A DNA stretch of 64,000 nt from Trematomus loennbergii (GCA_012861695.1 JAAOOA010000366.1:221001-285000), one strand, 5' to 3'; counted from the first letter of the stretch, positions 33,001 through 44,504 are shown. Program-made: numbers and translations. Notes: generated by a model from the letters alone, not told the origin.

Positions 33001-36000
33001 GAGGGAGAAGTACTGAGATCTTGTACTTGAGTAAAAGTAGAAGTACTCAGATCTTGTATTTGAGTAAAAGTAGAAGTATTCAGATCTTGTACTTGAGTAA
33101 AAGTAGAAGTACTCAGATCTTGTACTTGAGTAAAAGTAGAAGAACAGATACTCGTGCTTAAAAATACTCCGGTAAAAGTAGAAGTACTGACTAAACTTCT
33201 TTACTCAAGTAAAAGTAAAGAAGTATGGGCTTTGAAATGTACTTCAGTAAAAAGTACCCATAACTAGCATCTTTTTAAAGAGTACCTGACCTCCCTTTAT
33301 ATTAATAGAACAATAATGTCATTGTTAGCTAATGAATGTTTCCATGCTGAACAACGGCAACATGACAACGTTTTCATTGGTCCCTCTTCTTTAGAGAAGA
33401 CCAGGAAATGATGGATACACGGATCGTGTTCAAATCAATAGGCACGCAATGACTCTAAATAATAATGATCACGCCACCAAACACACATTCAAACTAAAGG
33501 AACCAGCCTGTTTGGAAAATGTAAGAAGTAGAAAGTACAGGTATTTGTGTTCAACATGTAAGAAGTAGAAAGTACAGGTATTTGTGTTCAACATGTAAGA
33601 AGTAGAAAGTACAGGTATTTGTGTTCAAATGTAAGAAGTAGAAAGTACAGGTATTTGTGTTCAACATGTAAGAAGTAGAAAGTACAGGTATTTGTGTTCA
33701 ACATGTAAGAAGTAGAAAGTACAGGTATTTGTGTTCAACATGTGAGAAGTAGAAAGTACAGGTATTTGTGTTCAAAATGTAAGAAGTCAAAGTAAAAAGT
33801 CGTCAGAAAAATAAGTCGTGGAGTAAAGTACTGATACCAGAAACATGTACTTAAGTACAGTAACAAAGTATTAGTACTCCACTACTTCCCACCTCTGTCG
33901 CTCGGTATATGTTTTACTCAGTTCTGAGACTTAGAATCTGTTGACCTTTTTAGTATTTATTATATTATTTTTCCCCTCTCAGCATCAGAGCTGGACAGAC
34001 GACCTGCCGCTGTGTGAGATGTGTGGCGTCGGGACAGCAACAAACTGTGTGTATGGCTCGGACGTGAAAGGAAGTCAGATCCATCCCAACGAGGACGGAC
34101 ACCTGCGCTTCAGGTGAGACGCTCTGAGACACTAAGCTCTGAGACGCTCTGAGACACGAAGCTCTGAGACGCTCTGAGACGCTCTGAGACACGAAGCTCT
34201 GAGACACGAAGCTCTGAGACTCAAAGCTCTGAGACACGAAGCTCTGAGACTCGAAGCTCTGAGACTCGAAGCTCTGAGACTCGAAGCTCTGAGACTCGAA
34301 GCTCTGAGACACGAAGCTCTGAGACACGAAGCTCTGAGACACAAAGCTCTGAGACTCAAAGCTCTGAGACTCGAAGCTCTGAGACTCGAAGCTCTGAGAC
34401 TCGAAGCTCTGAGACTCAAAGCTCTGAGACACAACAGAGAAAGCTTAATCTACCCACCAGCGACAGGCAGTTACACACTTTTAGGGACCGCAATATCCAT
34501 TTCTGACAGATGATAAGATGCTTGTGTTGAGAGAAAAGGATTGTCTAAAGGCAAAGCATTCAAAGTGCCATTCAAAGACATTAAGAGCATAAAACACATT
34601 AGAAACATTAAAAAGCAAAGATAATAAAACATGAATAAAGGTTACAGCACAGTGTGAGATGTGAACAGTTCCATTAAAAGCAGCGTCTTCAGCCTGGATT
34701 TAAAAGTAATCAGAGTTGCAGATATTTGGAAATATCCCTCACCAGATTCTCACATTCCTCTCCCCCTAGTCTTCCTGTGAAATTATAGTTCTTTTCACAC
34801 TTTTCTAACGATTGGAAAATAAAATAATGACTGTGTATTCCAACAGGTGATGCAAACGATTTCAAACAACTTTTTCCTACTTAAACTGATACTTGAAATA
34901 CTAAAAAGACAAATCAGGACCGAGCTATAGTGTCACACGCTGCCAACAAATCAAGGTCTAATGCTTCAATCAACAACGCCACTAAGCTGGAGTAACACAC
35001 TCCGATGAAATAAATAATACACATAATCTAAGGGAGAGGCTCCGACAACACTCATCAAACAGAATGACGTCATGCACCATCTTGTCAGTTCACAGGGACG
35101 AACGCAAAGACAAAATACTACATCAATGAATGTTGAAGTTGCTGAGATCCCGTGCGTATTCAGGCTCCGACAGTAGTCGCTGTGCTCACAACAGAAACAT
35201 GCACCTTTCCCGGCGTTGTGTCCGCCTCTTTCGTATAGCACTTTCCATACATGAGGCGTGTGGCGCAGTGGATAGAGCCTTGGTGTTGGGATCAGGGGAG
35301 CACAGGTTCAAACCCCACTGCAGTCAGCATGTCGTTGTGTCCCTGAAGACACTTCACCCCAAACTGCTCCTGTGGGGATTGTCCACAGTATTGAGTATGT
35401 AAGTCGCTTTGGATAAAAGCGTCTAGCAAGTGACATGTAATGTAATACATCACATGCAGCTCAAAGTGGGGGGTTGCTAATAAACAGCTAATCTAAAAAG
35501 ATGTATCTTTAGCTGGCGTTTCAAAATGTCTACTGGTTGGTTGCATGCTTACGATGTGGCACTACGTTTTTTATAGAAGGACGACACGGACACAAAATAT
35601 TGAGGACATTAAAGCAGGGTCTCTGCATGCACAGAAACACTCCTCCTGTCGGTCTTAAGGATGATTGAGAGGCTTCCCGTCCAGCAAACGGGACATTTAC
35701 CTTATTAATACAACAGCAGAGGAAGTGAGGAGAATAGACGTAGATATTTAAAAAGAACTACGTATGCACATGTTCCTAATACTAAGAAACACAATGGGTA
35801 AACAAACAAATGGCAGATAGGTACAGCATGGTGAAAAACGTGAATTGCTGGAGGGTATATTGCACAACGTGTGGTATCGTTATTGCACATCAGGGTGTTA
35901 CAGTCAATAAGACATGAGTCTAGTTTTTCAGGACATGTCTGGTGACTGACATGCTGGGTCATGTTGCTGCAAATATCCATGCAGTGAAGTTTAAAGTGTC

Positions 36001-36679
36001 TGCACTTCAACATTGAAAGGAACTTAAACATAAGATATACAAATTGTTAAATATGACATGTTTACTGTGTTATATTAAGTTGTTTCGTCAAAACAAATCA
36101 CACAACAATGAAAATACTTTTCAATTGAAGGATGTTTTGTATTTTACCTTCCCTTAAGTTTCCTGCAGTTGTTTAAGTAAGCATGTTTCTGTCCTCCACC
36201 AATCAGAGGTGAGGACGGCTGCTTCCTGTACGGAGTTTTTTAACGATTACGACGGCAGCCGAGTCGCCAGCTTCGCCTCTCAGTGTCTGACGGCTGAGCT
36301 GCTGCTGGGTCAGCTCAACTCCTCGCACTCAGACAGCGACGTGAGACGGATCCTCACTCAGGTGCGTTCATTGACCTCACCTGGTTCAACCTGGACCCTT
36401 TGATCACATGTTGTTATGTCAACGTGACCAACGGTTGATGTACGTCCACTAAAAGTTATATAAGGTAGGATATCAAAGAGAATGCACACCTGCCTGTACA
36501 TCTTAATACAGCTCCAGCACTTAGAGTATTGTGTTTCTCAGAACAAGATATTGTAACGTCATGCTTTCATCGTGACAGGCCTTCGACGTGGTGGAGAAAA
36601 GTTACTTTGAGACGATAGACGACGCTCTGGCCGAGAAAGCTAAGCTAACCTGTCCAACTACCTGCTGCCACACAACGAG
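30045..36679 (+). CDS. tab1: TAB1 (TAK1-binding protein 1), first four coding exons
   Basis: TAB1 is a pseudophosphatase-fold adaptor that binds and activates the kinase TAK1 (MAP3K7) in TGF-beta, IL-1 and p38 signalling. Exons: 30045-30077 (MAAQRRNLMQS, donor GTGAGAAA), 33983-34113 (SWTDDLPLCEMCGVGTAT), 36207-36361 (CFLYGVF, AELLLGQLN, DVRRIL) and 36579-36679 (AFDVVEKSYFETIDDALAEK). All have GT/AG borders, and phases 0, 2, 0 match the vertebrate protein as I know it. Exon 3 has six T where five are needed (36236-36241), and exon 4 has a 5-bp GCTAA duplication (about 36639-36648). Each shifts the frame. The remaining roughly 75 percent of the protein is not found in the next 27 kb. It is either a broken 5' duplicate, or a real gene with assembly errors and very distant 3' exons. 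Confidence 0.85.
30152..32245. mobile_element. TTAA-target DNA transposon in tab1 intron 1
   Basis: Bordered by TTAA (30148-30151, 32246-32249). Ends are AGCTCCCATGTCATG and, read inwards on the right, AGGGCCCATGTCATG (13 of 15). It carries a short frame at 30392-30545 (TPAAACSSRGSKNRHFTDES) before a GTAAGT donor, perhaps a first-exon scrap of a lost transposase gene. A 240-bp tandem duplication (30655-30895, 30896-31020) shares ATCAGCAGATGGCCTT and GTATACTCCGGGTGATTT. AATAAA lies at 31544. Confidence 0.7.
32588..32968. mobile_element. MITE-like element with 95-bp inverted arms
   Basis: GGTTCTAACTACTCAATG at the left is mirrored by CATTGAGTATAGAACC at the right. Matching continues through TTAGGTGAAATATCCTTTAA and CCTCGTGGTAAACCG against AAAGGATATTTCACTTAATA and the complementary right arm. 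About 190 bp lie between the arms. No coding potential. Confidence 0.75.
32999..33897. mobile_element. hAT-like element with two internal tandem arrays
   Basis: The right end, read inwards, is CAGAGGTGGGAAGTAGTGGA, a common fish hAT terminus; the left end is CAGAGGGAGAAGTACT. Array 1 (33005-33140): four units of about 35 bp with CAGATCTTGTACTTGAGTAA. Array 2 (33520-33790): seven units of about 39 bp with TGTAAGAAGTAGAAAGTACA. No 8-bp target duplication could be confirmed. Confidence 0.65.
34118..34437 (+). repeat. 16-bp minisatellite in tab1 intron 2
   Basis: About 20 copies of GCTCTGAGAC(T/A)C(G/A)AA start 5 bp after the exon 2 donor. The long open frames here come from the 16-bp period and are not genes. 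Some units lack AAG or carry a shorter GCTCTGAGAC form. Confidence 0.95.
34520..34740 (-). mobile_element. L2-type LINE 3' fragment
   Basis: Contains GTGAACAGTTCCATTAAAAG and TCTTCAGCCTGGATTTAAA, shared with the L2 element at 60660-60720, with the same minus orientation. It is short and truncated. Confidence 0.65.
34741..35252. other. tab1 intron 2 sequence without recognised features
   Basis: No exon, array or known terminus seen. Confidence 0.4.
35253..35447 (+). repeat. tRNA-derived SINE, full copy
   Basis: A pol III-type head with A box TGGCGCAGTGG (35261-35271) and B box GGTTCAAACCC (35305-35315), a central CCTGAAGACACTTCACCCC region, and the fish-type tail GTAAGTCGCTTTGGATAAAA followed by TGTAATGTAAT. 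It is a SINE, not a tRNA gene: no cloverleaf 3' half follows the B box. Confidence 0.85.
35448..36206. other. tab1 intron 2, 3' part
   Basis: Nothing I can name apart from the acceptor before exon 3. Short minus-strand frames here look like chance. Confidence 0.4.
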
Positions 36680-36682
36680 GTA

Positions 36683-36717
36683 AACACACACACACACACA
36701 CACACACACCACACACA

Positions 36718-36782
<65 letters not shown>
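36683..36782. repeat. (CA)n microsatellite
   Basis: Begins at the donor of tab1 exon 4 and runs about 100 bp with two short interruptions. Confidence 0.97.
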
Positions 36783-36791
<9 letters not shown>

Positions 36792-36959
36792 GAAAGTGCC
36801 TGCCCTTTTCCAAATGGCTTCCAACGGAGCTTTCCTAGATGGTTTGGTGAAACAAACCATCTGAGTCAGGTCAGTAATGCTCCATCACATGTTTTACATC
36901 TATTACAGGGTGAATCTTAAACTGAAGCTTGACTTTAAAGCAACCCAACGGAAGTTTCA

Positions 36960-37265
36960 TGTAAGTTGTTCTGGACTATGAGAAGATCTCTAGTCATTCT
37001 GAGAAGTCTACTGGATTCAGGTCTGTTCTGCCACCCGCAGTGGGCATCCAAAGGGTCGGATGTGTTACACAAACAATTACCGGTTGCCTTGTCGCAGACA
37101 ATCTGCTCGACAAAATATGTTTGTCTTTAATTTATACCCCTGTAATTATGTTGTGATGTCCTTTTTGTTTTCTGTTGTTTTTATGTGTAACCAATGTACT
37201 GCAGGTCTCCCTTGAAAAAGAGATCGTTGATTTCAATGGGATTTTTAACCTGGTTAAATAAAGGC
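36960..37265 (+). mobile_element. Probable LINE 3' end
   Basis: CAGGTCTCCCTTGAAAAAGA and GGTTAAATAAAGG followed by an (AAAC)-like tail form a typical 3' end of a fish non-LTR element. No reverse transcriptase frame remains. Confidence 0.5.
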
Positions 37266-37282
37266 TACAAACAAACAAACCT

Positions 37283-38200
37283 GTCCTACTGATCCTGTGT
37301 GCTGCTAAACGCTACCTCAATTGTTCACTTTTGGCTACTGTGGTTGGGCCGGTTTAGCGTTGCCTACTCTGTCGGTCCGCTCCCTAGTGGGATTTTAGTG
37401 ACTGGACTGCTGGGCTGACTCCCTCTGTTTAGTTATTCTTTCCTTCACCAATTTAAACTATTTTGTTTACTATTTTGTTACTTTCTTTTTCATTAATAGT
37501 TTATTTAGTTTATTCCTATTTTCTTTCTTTACTTTTGGCTTATTTACATCTAGTGTCGATATATCTTTGGTTAATTGAATTTTGTTTATTGATAGAACAG
37601 GTTTTCTTTCTTTGCTTTTTGCATAGTTTTGTTTATGCCGCATCATTGCCCGTATGGCTGCGGCTAATTTTGGTTTATTTCATTTTGAGTTATTCTGTGC
37701 TTTTGCCCCCACTTATTGTGTTTTCCCTTTTGTTCCTGTTTTAGTTACTGAGAGCTGAAGGTGGTGGTGTTGGTGTCCGAGGTGGTGGCTTCCCCCTTTC
37801 CGTGTGCTGTGCTTCCCCCGGGTTTTTGGATCTTTTCTCTGTGTGATTGTGTGAGTGTGGAACACGTGTGACCGGGGTTTTTGCGGGATCCCTCCACTCA
37901 TTCGTTGACCCTCTCCCCCACTGGTAAGCCTCAGCCCCCTTGTTAGTTTTCCCTTTTGGATATAGCCCTTTGTGACTGTTTTTAAATTGTATTTTTACTA
38001 TTGTACAAAAATAAACTGTTCCATTTTTGATAATTGAACCACGTCTCTTGTTCCACGAGTAACCAAACCTGTGTGTCCTAGTGACTTAAAACTTGTTATA
38101 TTTCCCTGGGTGAAATTCCCAGGGTGGCGTTGTCGGACTTAGTGGTTTAACCAAACTACTGTTAAATCAATACATTTCTTCTGCGGCTACTGCCACACTG
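37283..38200. repeat. LTR-like or unclassified repeat
   Basis: Starts TGTCCTACTGATCC, has a pyrimidine-rich centre (37430-37740) and an AATAAA at 38011, and near 38105 an inverted CCCTGGG...CCCAGGG around a GGTGGCGTTGTCGG motif that could be a primer site. No partner LTR in the window. Solo LTR is my best guess. Confidence 0.3.
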
Positions 38201-38281
38201 GGGTGAAGCACCCAGATAAAGCATCTTAATAATGGTGCACCTAAATGAATAATGCATTGAAATAAATGCATCTTTTGTTAA

Positions 38282-39420
38282 CCTGTTAAGCACCAAGCCT
38301 GTTTTTCATGTTTCAGGCTCGAAAATGACATGCCCAAAACAAATGACTACAACCTAACTTCTAAAAGGGTTATATGAATAATTTTCTTTTATCAAAGCAA
38401 GGTTACATCTGTGAGTTGGATGTAAAGTGTCAGAATCAATATAGATGTTTTTTATTTTAAAGAAAATTCAGATTTTACATCGTAAAAAACTGTAAATTAT
38501 AGTGTCCGTCAAAAATTATTTTTACAGATAGTGAAAACTACCCTTGGATGATGGGTTAGTAGACTAAAAGCTTTAGGAATCCAAGTACAACATATAATAA
38601 GTACCCTGTATCAAGATTGATGCAAAACAAGTGACATTTGACCTTTTTAGAGAGGTTTAGCCAAACCACCCCACCTCTGAGGTGATTTGGGTGAAATTGT
38701 TTCTTTTCCATATCTCTGGCCCCCCTTGGTCGATTTGATGGTTGACACCTCTTTCTGACCGTTAGAGCCAATAGAATCAAAGGGGAGGCCCCCAAACACA
38801 CACGTTGTGAAGAGAAAAGGTGGGGGCTGCGCACATGTAAATATACAGCAGAGTGGAGCTACATTCTAGCTCTGGCATTTGGAAACTAAAAAGCAGTTTT
38901 ATTGCTTATGGATTATCAGAAATCATTTCAAAGAGGGCACAGATACATTGGATTAACTATGGATTAACTACAGCATCGTTTTTTTTATCGTTTTAATGCC
39001 ATTGAAGACCAGTTTTGACCAAGGTAAGCCATGTTAGCGTTTCTAACTACCTAGCTCCACATGTTATGATGTACACTTTTGTTTATAGCGTCGCAAATGT
39101 TTATCACTGAGTGTTGAGGTGGGCACCAAACGATTCTGTGTCTCTAGCTGATGCAAAACGAGTGGTTGGCTGTGCATCTAGGATAAGTAATAAGGGAATT
39201 ATGAGTGAGTTTAAGTGCCGTTTTAGGTTACATTTCGCTCGTGGCTAATTCAGAGGCTGAGTGCTAGCATTGTGGGTTTTTTTTGGAAAAAAAAATTAAA
39301 AGATCAGTTAGCTGAGTTTCTTCCCGTTACATGGATATAAAACATTCATAGTTTATTAAATATTAAGATTCCTTAGACGTTGTTTCTGCAAATGGCGCGT
39401 TTATCCGCCGGTACCGGGGG
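38282..39420. mobile_element. TTAA element family B, right-truncated copy
   Basis: Starts after TTAA with CCTGTTAAGCACC and aligns along its length with 50990-52079, e.g. GATGATGGGTTAGTAGACTA and GACATTTGACCTTTTTAGAG. It stops at GGTACCGGGG, about 25 bp short of the other copy's end, where a family A copy begins. No coding region. Confidence 0.8.
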
Positions 39421-40210
39421 ATGAACGCCTGCAGGAGAGGGGAGCGTGCTGAGATCCGCTGCTGCCGGGCTCTCAGAAGAGGGGGAGGAAAAGAGGCTCC
39501 GTCCTCCGTGTATTATTCTATGAGTCGTTATTCATTTGTTTTAAAGCTCAATAAATAACAAAGACCTTTGACCGGCACTTTTCTAATTTTGTCCGGAAGA
39601 TTTAAACTTTAACGGACATCTTGACCGGCGAAATAAACTGAAACTGAAACTCTGCCGCACGGTCCCCTCGGTCCTTGGAAGAGGCGGAGAGGTGGGTGTT
39701 TGTCATCTGCTGGTGGACTAACCGGAGAGAATTACAGTGCTTGCCTCGACGGGAGGGATTGCATTGAATTAAAGCAGCGGGAGCAAACGCTTGCCTCGGG
39801 GAGGGAGAAAAAAAGCCACAGCGGAGAATAAACAGAAGGGTAACCATGGTAACTATGGGCGGAAGTCTTCTTCGCTGCTTTTGTGGCAGACTACAGCGCC
39901 ACTTACAGGCCTGGCATATGTACTACAGCGTCTCCAGCGCTTTCGAACGGCAATGGCCGGCCGTGGCCCAACCCCACATTCCCCTGATAGGTGGAGAGTT
40001 GGCCCAATAGCCGTAGCGCCACCGTCCTGACGTCAGGAGAGTGTTCAAATCTGGATCAGTTTTTATCAGATCCGTTGCAGCCCCTTTTTTTTTGATTTGG
40101 GTATGGAGAGGGTTGTGTTTTCTGACACTTGGTGAGTTCCCTGGAACACCGGGGACACATATTCATGTATAAAAGACGCACAAAAGTGCATTTTGCATGA
40201 TAGGTCCCCT
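39421..40210. mobile_element. TTAA element family A, partial inverted copy
   Basis: Reverse complement of the right and left thirds of 49353-50985, e.g. GACCTTTGACCGGCACTTTT and CAGACTACAGCGCCACTTAC. It ends GCATGATAGGTCCCCT followed by TTAA (40211-40214). The left end is missing at the junction with the family B copy. Confidence 0.8.
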
Positions 40211-40214
40211 TTAA

Positions 40215-40724
40215 AGAACAGCTTTGGTCCTCTGTCTGTTAAACCAATTAAATATTTTTAGACTTGTTCTGAACTTTGTGTTTTTGAGTCGTGTGGTTGC
40301 TGTCGTTACAAAAAATTTGTGAGAGTGAAACGTTTTAGACGTTTGTTTTTTATTACCTTAACCCAGCACAAAGTCCATCATGTTGAGTGTGATAAGGATT
40401 TCACTTTAGTAGATGATTTACTATTGCTGATGATGCCAAGGAGCAAGAGTTCAAGTACACTACTGTACTGTACTCTAAGATAGACTGTATATATAAAGTT
40501 ATAACGTTTAGAGGACAGACTGTATATATCTATAAAGTGAGAAAAGGATGTTTAGAGCAGATATTGAGGTTCTGACCATTCACTCAGAGCAGAGCTAGAA
40601 AAAGCCATTTATTTAGTGTACTATGCTGTGATAATTACTGAACTGATTAAAGAACAGGTTAGATTATCAGGTAACATAAACACGGAATCCTCTTCAGGTG
40701 AGTTCACAGTAGAAACAGACTTAC
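40215..40724. other. Sequence downstream of NLR exon; no NACHT exon
   Basis: The FISNA-NACHT exon expected next on the minus strand is absent. Nothing else recognised. Confidence 0.5.
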
Positions 40725-41077
40725 TCTGTGTCTGAGGGTCCAGGTTCATCACTGAAGTATAGAGGAGAGCCTTTAGACTGGTCACTCTTCAGAGACAGAC
40801 GGCTGGAGAATGGAGATCTGTCCTCTTCCTCATATTTTAGATCACTCATCTTCTCCAGTCTGAGAGACAAACCAGTAACACTGAAGACACACACATAGTA
40901 CACATACATTATTGAAACACACTTGTTTAAATCAAAACCATCATAGTAATAAACTTGGTTAAAATACAACAATCAGTCAGACTTCAGACAGGCAGCTACA
41001 TGTTGACTGTGCTGGGCTGTCACATGATATGTAACTCTGATGGATCAGGAACCAGTAAATGAAAAAAACATTAGAAC

Positions 41078-44000
41078 AAGGTTCAAGGTTCTTTATTGTC
41101 AAACTAACATAGCTACAGAGTAATTATGTCGTTGAAAATGTTATGTCACAGGCTTCTCCAACAATGCAACATAATAATACAGATATTAAAAGTAATACAA
41201 AAAGAAAAATAGTTCTAAAATAAAGTGAGTATGTGGAATAGTGCAGTACGAGTCTATATACAAGTTATTGGAATGATATATATTAGATAGTAGATATATA
41301 TTACTAAGTAGCAGATGAATGTTTTGAAATTGTTTCAGCAGTTCAATTGTTTAACAGTCTCACTGCCCGCGGGAAGAAACTGTCTCCGAATCTTCTTGTC
41401 CTTGCCAGGATGCTGCGGTAACGTCTGCTAGACGGCAGCAGAAAGAACAGTTTGTGGCTGGGGTGATGGGGGTCTTTGATAATCCTGAGTGATTTCTTCC
41501 TGAGCCGCTGGGAGTAAAGGTCCTCCATGGATGGCAGCTCCGTCCTGGTGATGTGCTGTGCAGTTTTCACCACCCTCTGTAAAGCCTTACGATCGAGGTC
41601 GGTGCAGCTGCCGTACCAGGCCGTGATGCAGCAGTCAGGATACTCTCTATGGTGCACCTGTAGAAGGTCAGGATGCTCTCTATGGTGCACCTGTAGAAGG
41701 TCAGGATGCTCTCTATGGTGCACCTGTAGAAGTTACAGAGTATCCTGGAATCCATTTTGAACCTCCTCAAACTGCGGAGGAAGAAGAGCCGCTGTCGAGC
41801 TTTCTTGGTGATGGTGGGTGGTGTGAAGAGTCCATGTCAGGTCCTCAGTGATGTGGACCCCAAGGAACCTGAAGCTGCTGACTCTCTCCACCGTAGTCCC
41901 ATTGATGGCGATGGGGGCGTGTCCCTCTCCCTGCTGCTTCCTGTAGTCCACAATCAGCTCCTTTGTTTTGCTGACGTTGAGATGGAGGTTGTTGTCCTGG
42001 CACCAAGATGTCAGGTTTTCGACCTCCTCTCTGTACGCCGTCTCGTCATCATCTGTGATCTGGCCGATGACGGTCGTGTCGTCAGCAAACTTCACGATGG
42101 TGTTGGAGCTGTGTGTGGCCACGCAGTCGTGAGTGAACAGGGAGTAGAGGAGAGGGCTGAGCACGCAGCCTTGAGGGGCACCGGTGTTGAGAATCAGGGT
42201 GGAGGATGTGATGTTTCCCACCCGCACTGCCTGGGGTCTGCCCGTCAGGAAGTTCAGGATCCAGTCACAGAGGGCGCTGTTGAGCCCGAGGTCTCTGAGC
42301 TTGATGGCCAGCTTGGAGGGCACAATGGTATTGAATGCTGAACTGTAGTCAATGAACAGCATTCTCACATATGTGTTCCTGTTCTTCGGGTCCAGGTGTG
42401 AGAGGGCAGTGTGGAGGGTGAGGGCTATGGCGTCGTCTGTGGACCTGTTTGCTCTGTAGGCAAACTGCAGGGGGTCCAGAGATTCAGGGAGGGAGGAGGT
42501 GATGAATGATTTGACTAACCGCTCAAAGCACTTCATTATGATGGAGGTGAGTGCTACTGGGCGGTAGTCGTTGGGGCAGGTGATTATTGTCTTTTTGGGG
42601 ACAGGAACGATGGTGGAGTGTTTAAGCATGTGGGGACTACAGACTGCAGCAGGGACCTGTTGAAGATGTCTGTGAACACCTCTGCCAGCTGAACTGCACA
42701 CACCCTGAGAACACGGCCAGGGATGCCATCAGGTCCAGGAGCCTTGTGTGGGTTAACCCTTTTAAAGGATTTACACACATCTGCCCTATTTAAAACAAAA
42801 GGGCAGTGTAGCTCCTGGTCCCTCTGTACCTCCACAGCCCGGCTGCTCTCAAAGCGTGCAAAAAAACTGTTCAGCTCATCTGGGAGAGATGCGCACGCAG
42901 ACACTCCCGCAGCACCCCCCGCTGCTCCTTTGTAGTCAGTCATTGTCCTTAGTCCCGCCCACATATTCCTAGTGTTACAGCCTTTGAAGTCAGATTCCAC
43001 CTTCTCTTTGTACTGTCTCTTTGCATTTTTAATTGCTCTCCGGAGATCATACCTAGACTTCCTGTACTCCTCCAAATCTCCCGCTCTGTGCGCGCTTTCA
43101 GCTTGCCGCGCACCTCGCAGTTTATCCAGGGCTTTTGATTTGGGAATGTCCGTACAGAAACCTTCGGTACCACGTCATCGATGCATTTCCCAATGTAGCA
43201 GATGACAGTGTCCGTGTGTGTGTTGATGTTATTGTCCTCAAACACACTCCAATCCGTGGATGCAAAGCAATCCTGCAGTGCTGCATCTGACTCCTCGCTC
43301 CATCGTTGTACTGTCCTTGTACGGTCTGTCCCTTTTAAGTTTCTGCTTGTACGCAGGCAACAACAGTAGTGAGATATGGTCTGATTTGCCGAAGGGAGGG
43401 CGAGGGAGAGCCTTATATCCATTCGGAAAGGGGAATAAACATGGTCCAGTATGTTTCCCCCGCGCGCGGGAAGTTGATGTGTTGGTAATATTTTGGCAAA
43501 ACCTTCTTCATGTTGGCGGTGTTGAAATCTCCGGCCACAACGAACGCCGCATCTGGCCGTGAAGTCTCGGTTTATCAATAATCCCAAACAGCTGATCGAG
43601 TGCCGTGTTGTTGTCGGCGAGTGGCTGCGGGGGACATACACTGCTGTTATCACAACAGATGTGAATTCCTCGGCAGATGAAGGCCCGGCATGAGATCATG
43701 AGGTGCTCTAGAGCGGAACAGTCCGATGAAAATAATCTGAGCACCAGTTGTTGTTAGTCATTACACACACACCGCCTCCCTTACTTTCCCCGAGTTAGCA
43801 GTCCGGTCCTGACGAAAAATAGAGAATCCGTCAGGACAATGGCGGAGTCCGGGATAGCGGGGTTGAGCCAAGTCTCAGTGAGAATTAACACGTTACAGTT
43901 CTTAATGTCCCGTTGAAAAGCAATCCGGCTTCTGAGTTCATCTAGCTTATTTTCAATGGATTGAACATTAGCCAGAAGAATACTCGGAAGAGGGGGTCGA

Positions 44001-44320
44001 TTCTCTCGTTTCCTCAGTCTGACCAGCAGCCCGGCCCGGCACCCGCTTTGTCCTCTTCTTGCGTCTCTCAGGTAGAACAGCAACAGGTAGCCATTGAATC
44101 TCCATTGTCTGTCGGAGGGTTATTATTGTCCACGAAGTTTCGCAATTGAAGAAGTTCCTCTCTGCTATATTGTATGGCAGAGTAGGTGCGGTCGGCTAGC
44201 ATGTGCGAACCATGTTAAAAGTAAAACGGCAAAAGTAAAATAAATATGTACAAAATACGAAAAGGGCAAAGTTGGAGAGGAGCCAAAAGACGATGCAGCC
44301 ATCTTCACCGACGCATCACA
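41078..44320 (-). mobile_element. Non-LTR retrotransposon (Rex1/L2/CR1 group), near full length
   Basis: Runs on the minus strand from a 5' UTR near 44320 to a 3' end with GGTTCAAGGTTCTTTATTG. It holds an apurinic-type endonuclease and a reverse transcriptase followed by the C-terminal region usual for this group. About 3.2 kb. Other 3' fragments of the same family lie at 9270-9415 (minus) and 52084-52455 (plus). Confidence 0.8.
41343..44083 (-). pseudogene. LINE endonuclease-reverse transcriptase, frameshifted
   Basis: From right to left: endonuclease start (ILLANVQSIENKLDEL, ILTETWL), a linker, then reverse transcriptase with [60 protein letters not shown] and the catalytic FADDT, followed by [12 protein letters not shown]. 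The end is LFFLLPSSRRYRS...FFPRAVRLLN, as in fish elements of this type. Frameshifts occur near 43750, 43550, 43060, 42600 and 41740. Three exact-frame copies of a 33-bp unit at 41643-41735 repeat the peptide FYRCTIESILT. Confidence 0.8.
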
Positions 44321-44504
44321 GCTTACAACATTTGCAGAAGTCTCATTGGACTCTAGGACGCTGATTTGTTATCAATAATTTACGTTCTGACATCAGTTTA
44401 ACAGAGTAAATAATGTGTTAAAAAGCAGAGCCTGGTGTTAACACTCACCCTGTTGTCCTCCTCTCTGTCGAAGTGTAAAATGGCGTCTGGCAGTCTGACT
44501 TCAT

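Larger units (their letters stand above)
40725..44504 (-). pseudogene. 5' exons of a fish NLR-like gene, rest missing
   Basis: Fish NLRC3-like proteins are cytosolic immune receptors. Two minus-strand exons join in phase 2: 44449-44504 (start codon, 18 codons, donor GTGAGTG) and 40725-40859 (acceptor TCTCTCAG, donor GTAAGTC). The second encodes MSDLKYEEEDRSPFSSRLSL and KSDQSKGSPLYFSDEPGPSD, like the short Ser/Asp-rich N-terminal exons that precede FISNA-NACHT in fish NLRs. An alternative start is the MSDLK methionine. The intron is occupied by a LINE. No NACHT or leucine-rich-repeat exon follows downstream, where a long open frame would be obvious. Family assignment is from memory of the N-terminal motif. 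Confidence 0.55.

Noticed and set aside
33965..34434. Two long minus-strand open frames with repeated Gln-Ser-Phe-Glu-Ser and Leu-Arg-Ala-Ser peptides
   Set aside because: They are translations of the 16-bp minisatellite and overlap tab1 exon 2 on the other strand; no start context or domain.
34118..34437. Possible CRISPR-like array
   Set aside because: Units are 16 bp, contiguous, without unique spacers, in a vertebrate intron.
35253..35330. Possible tRNA gene
   Set aside because: A and B boxes are present but the sequence continues as a SINE with the LINE-like tail; no acceptor stem pairing seen.
36645..36860. Cys/Val-rich open frame
   Set aside because: Product of the CA microsatellite, as are the frames at 45350-45612.
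37463..37744. Hydrophobic 93-residue frame resembling a membrane protein
   Set aside because: Lies in a pyrimidine-rich part of an LTR-like repeat; composition alone explains the hydrophobicity.
41757..42341. 194-residue plus-strand frame
   Set aside because: Antisense of the LINE reverse transcriptase.
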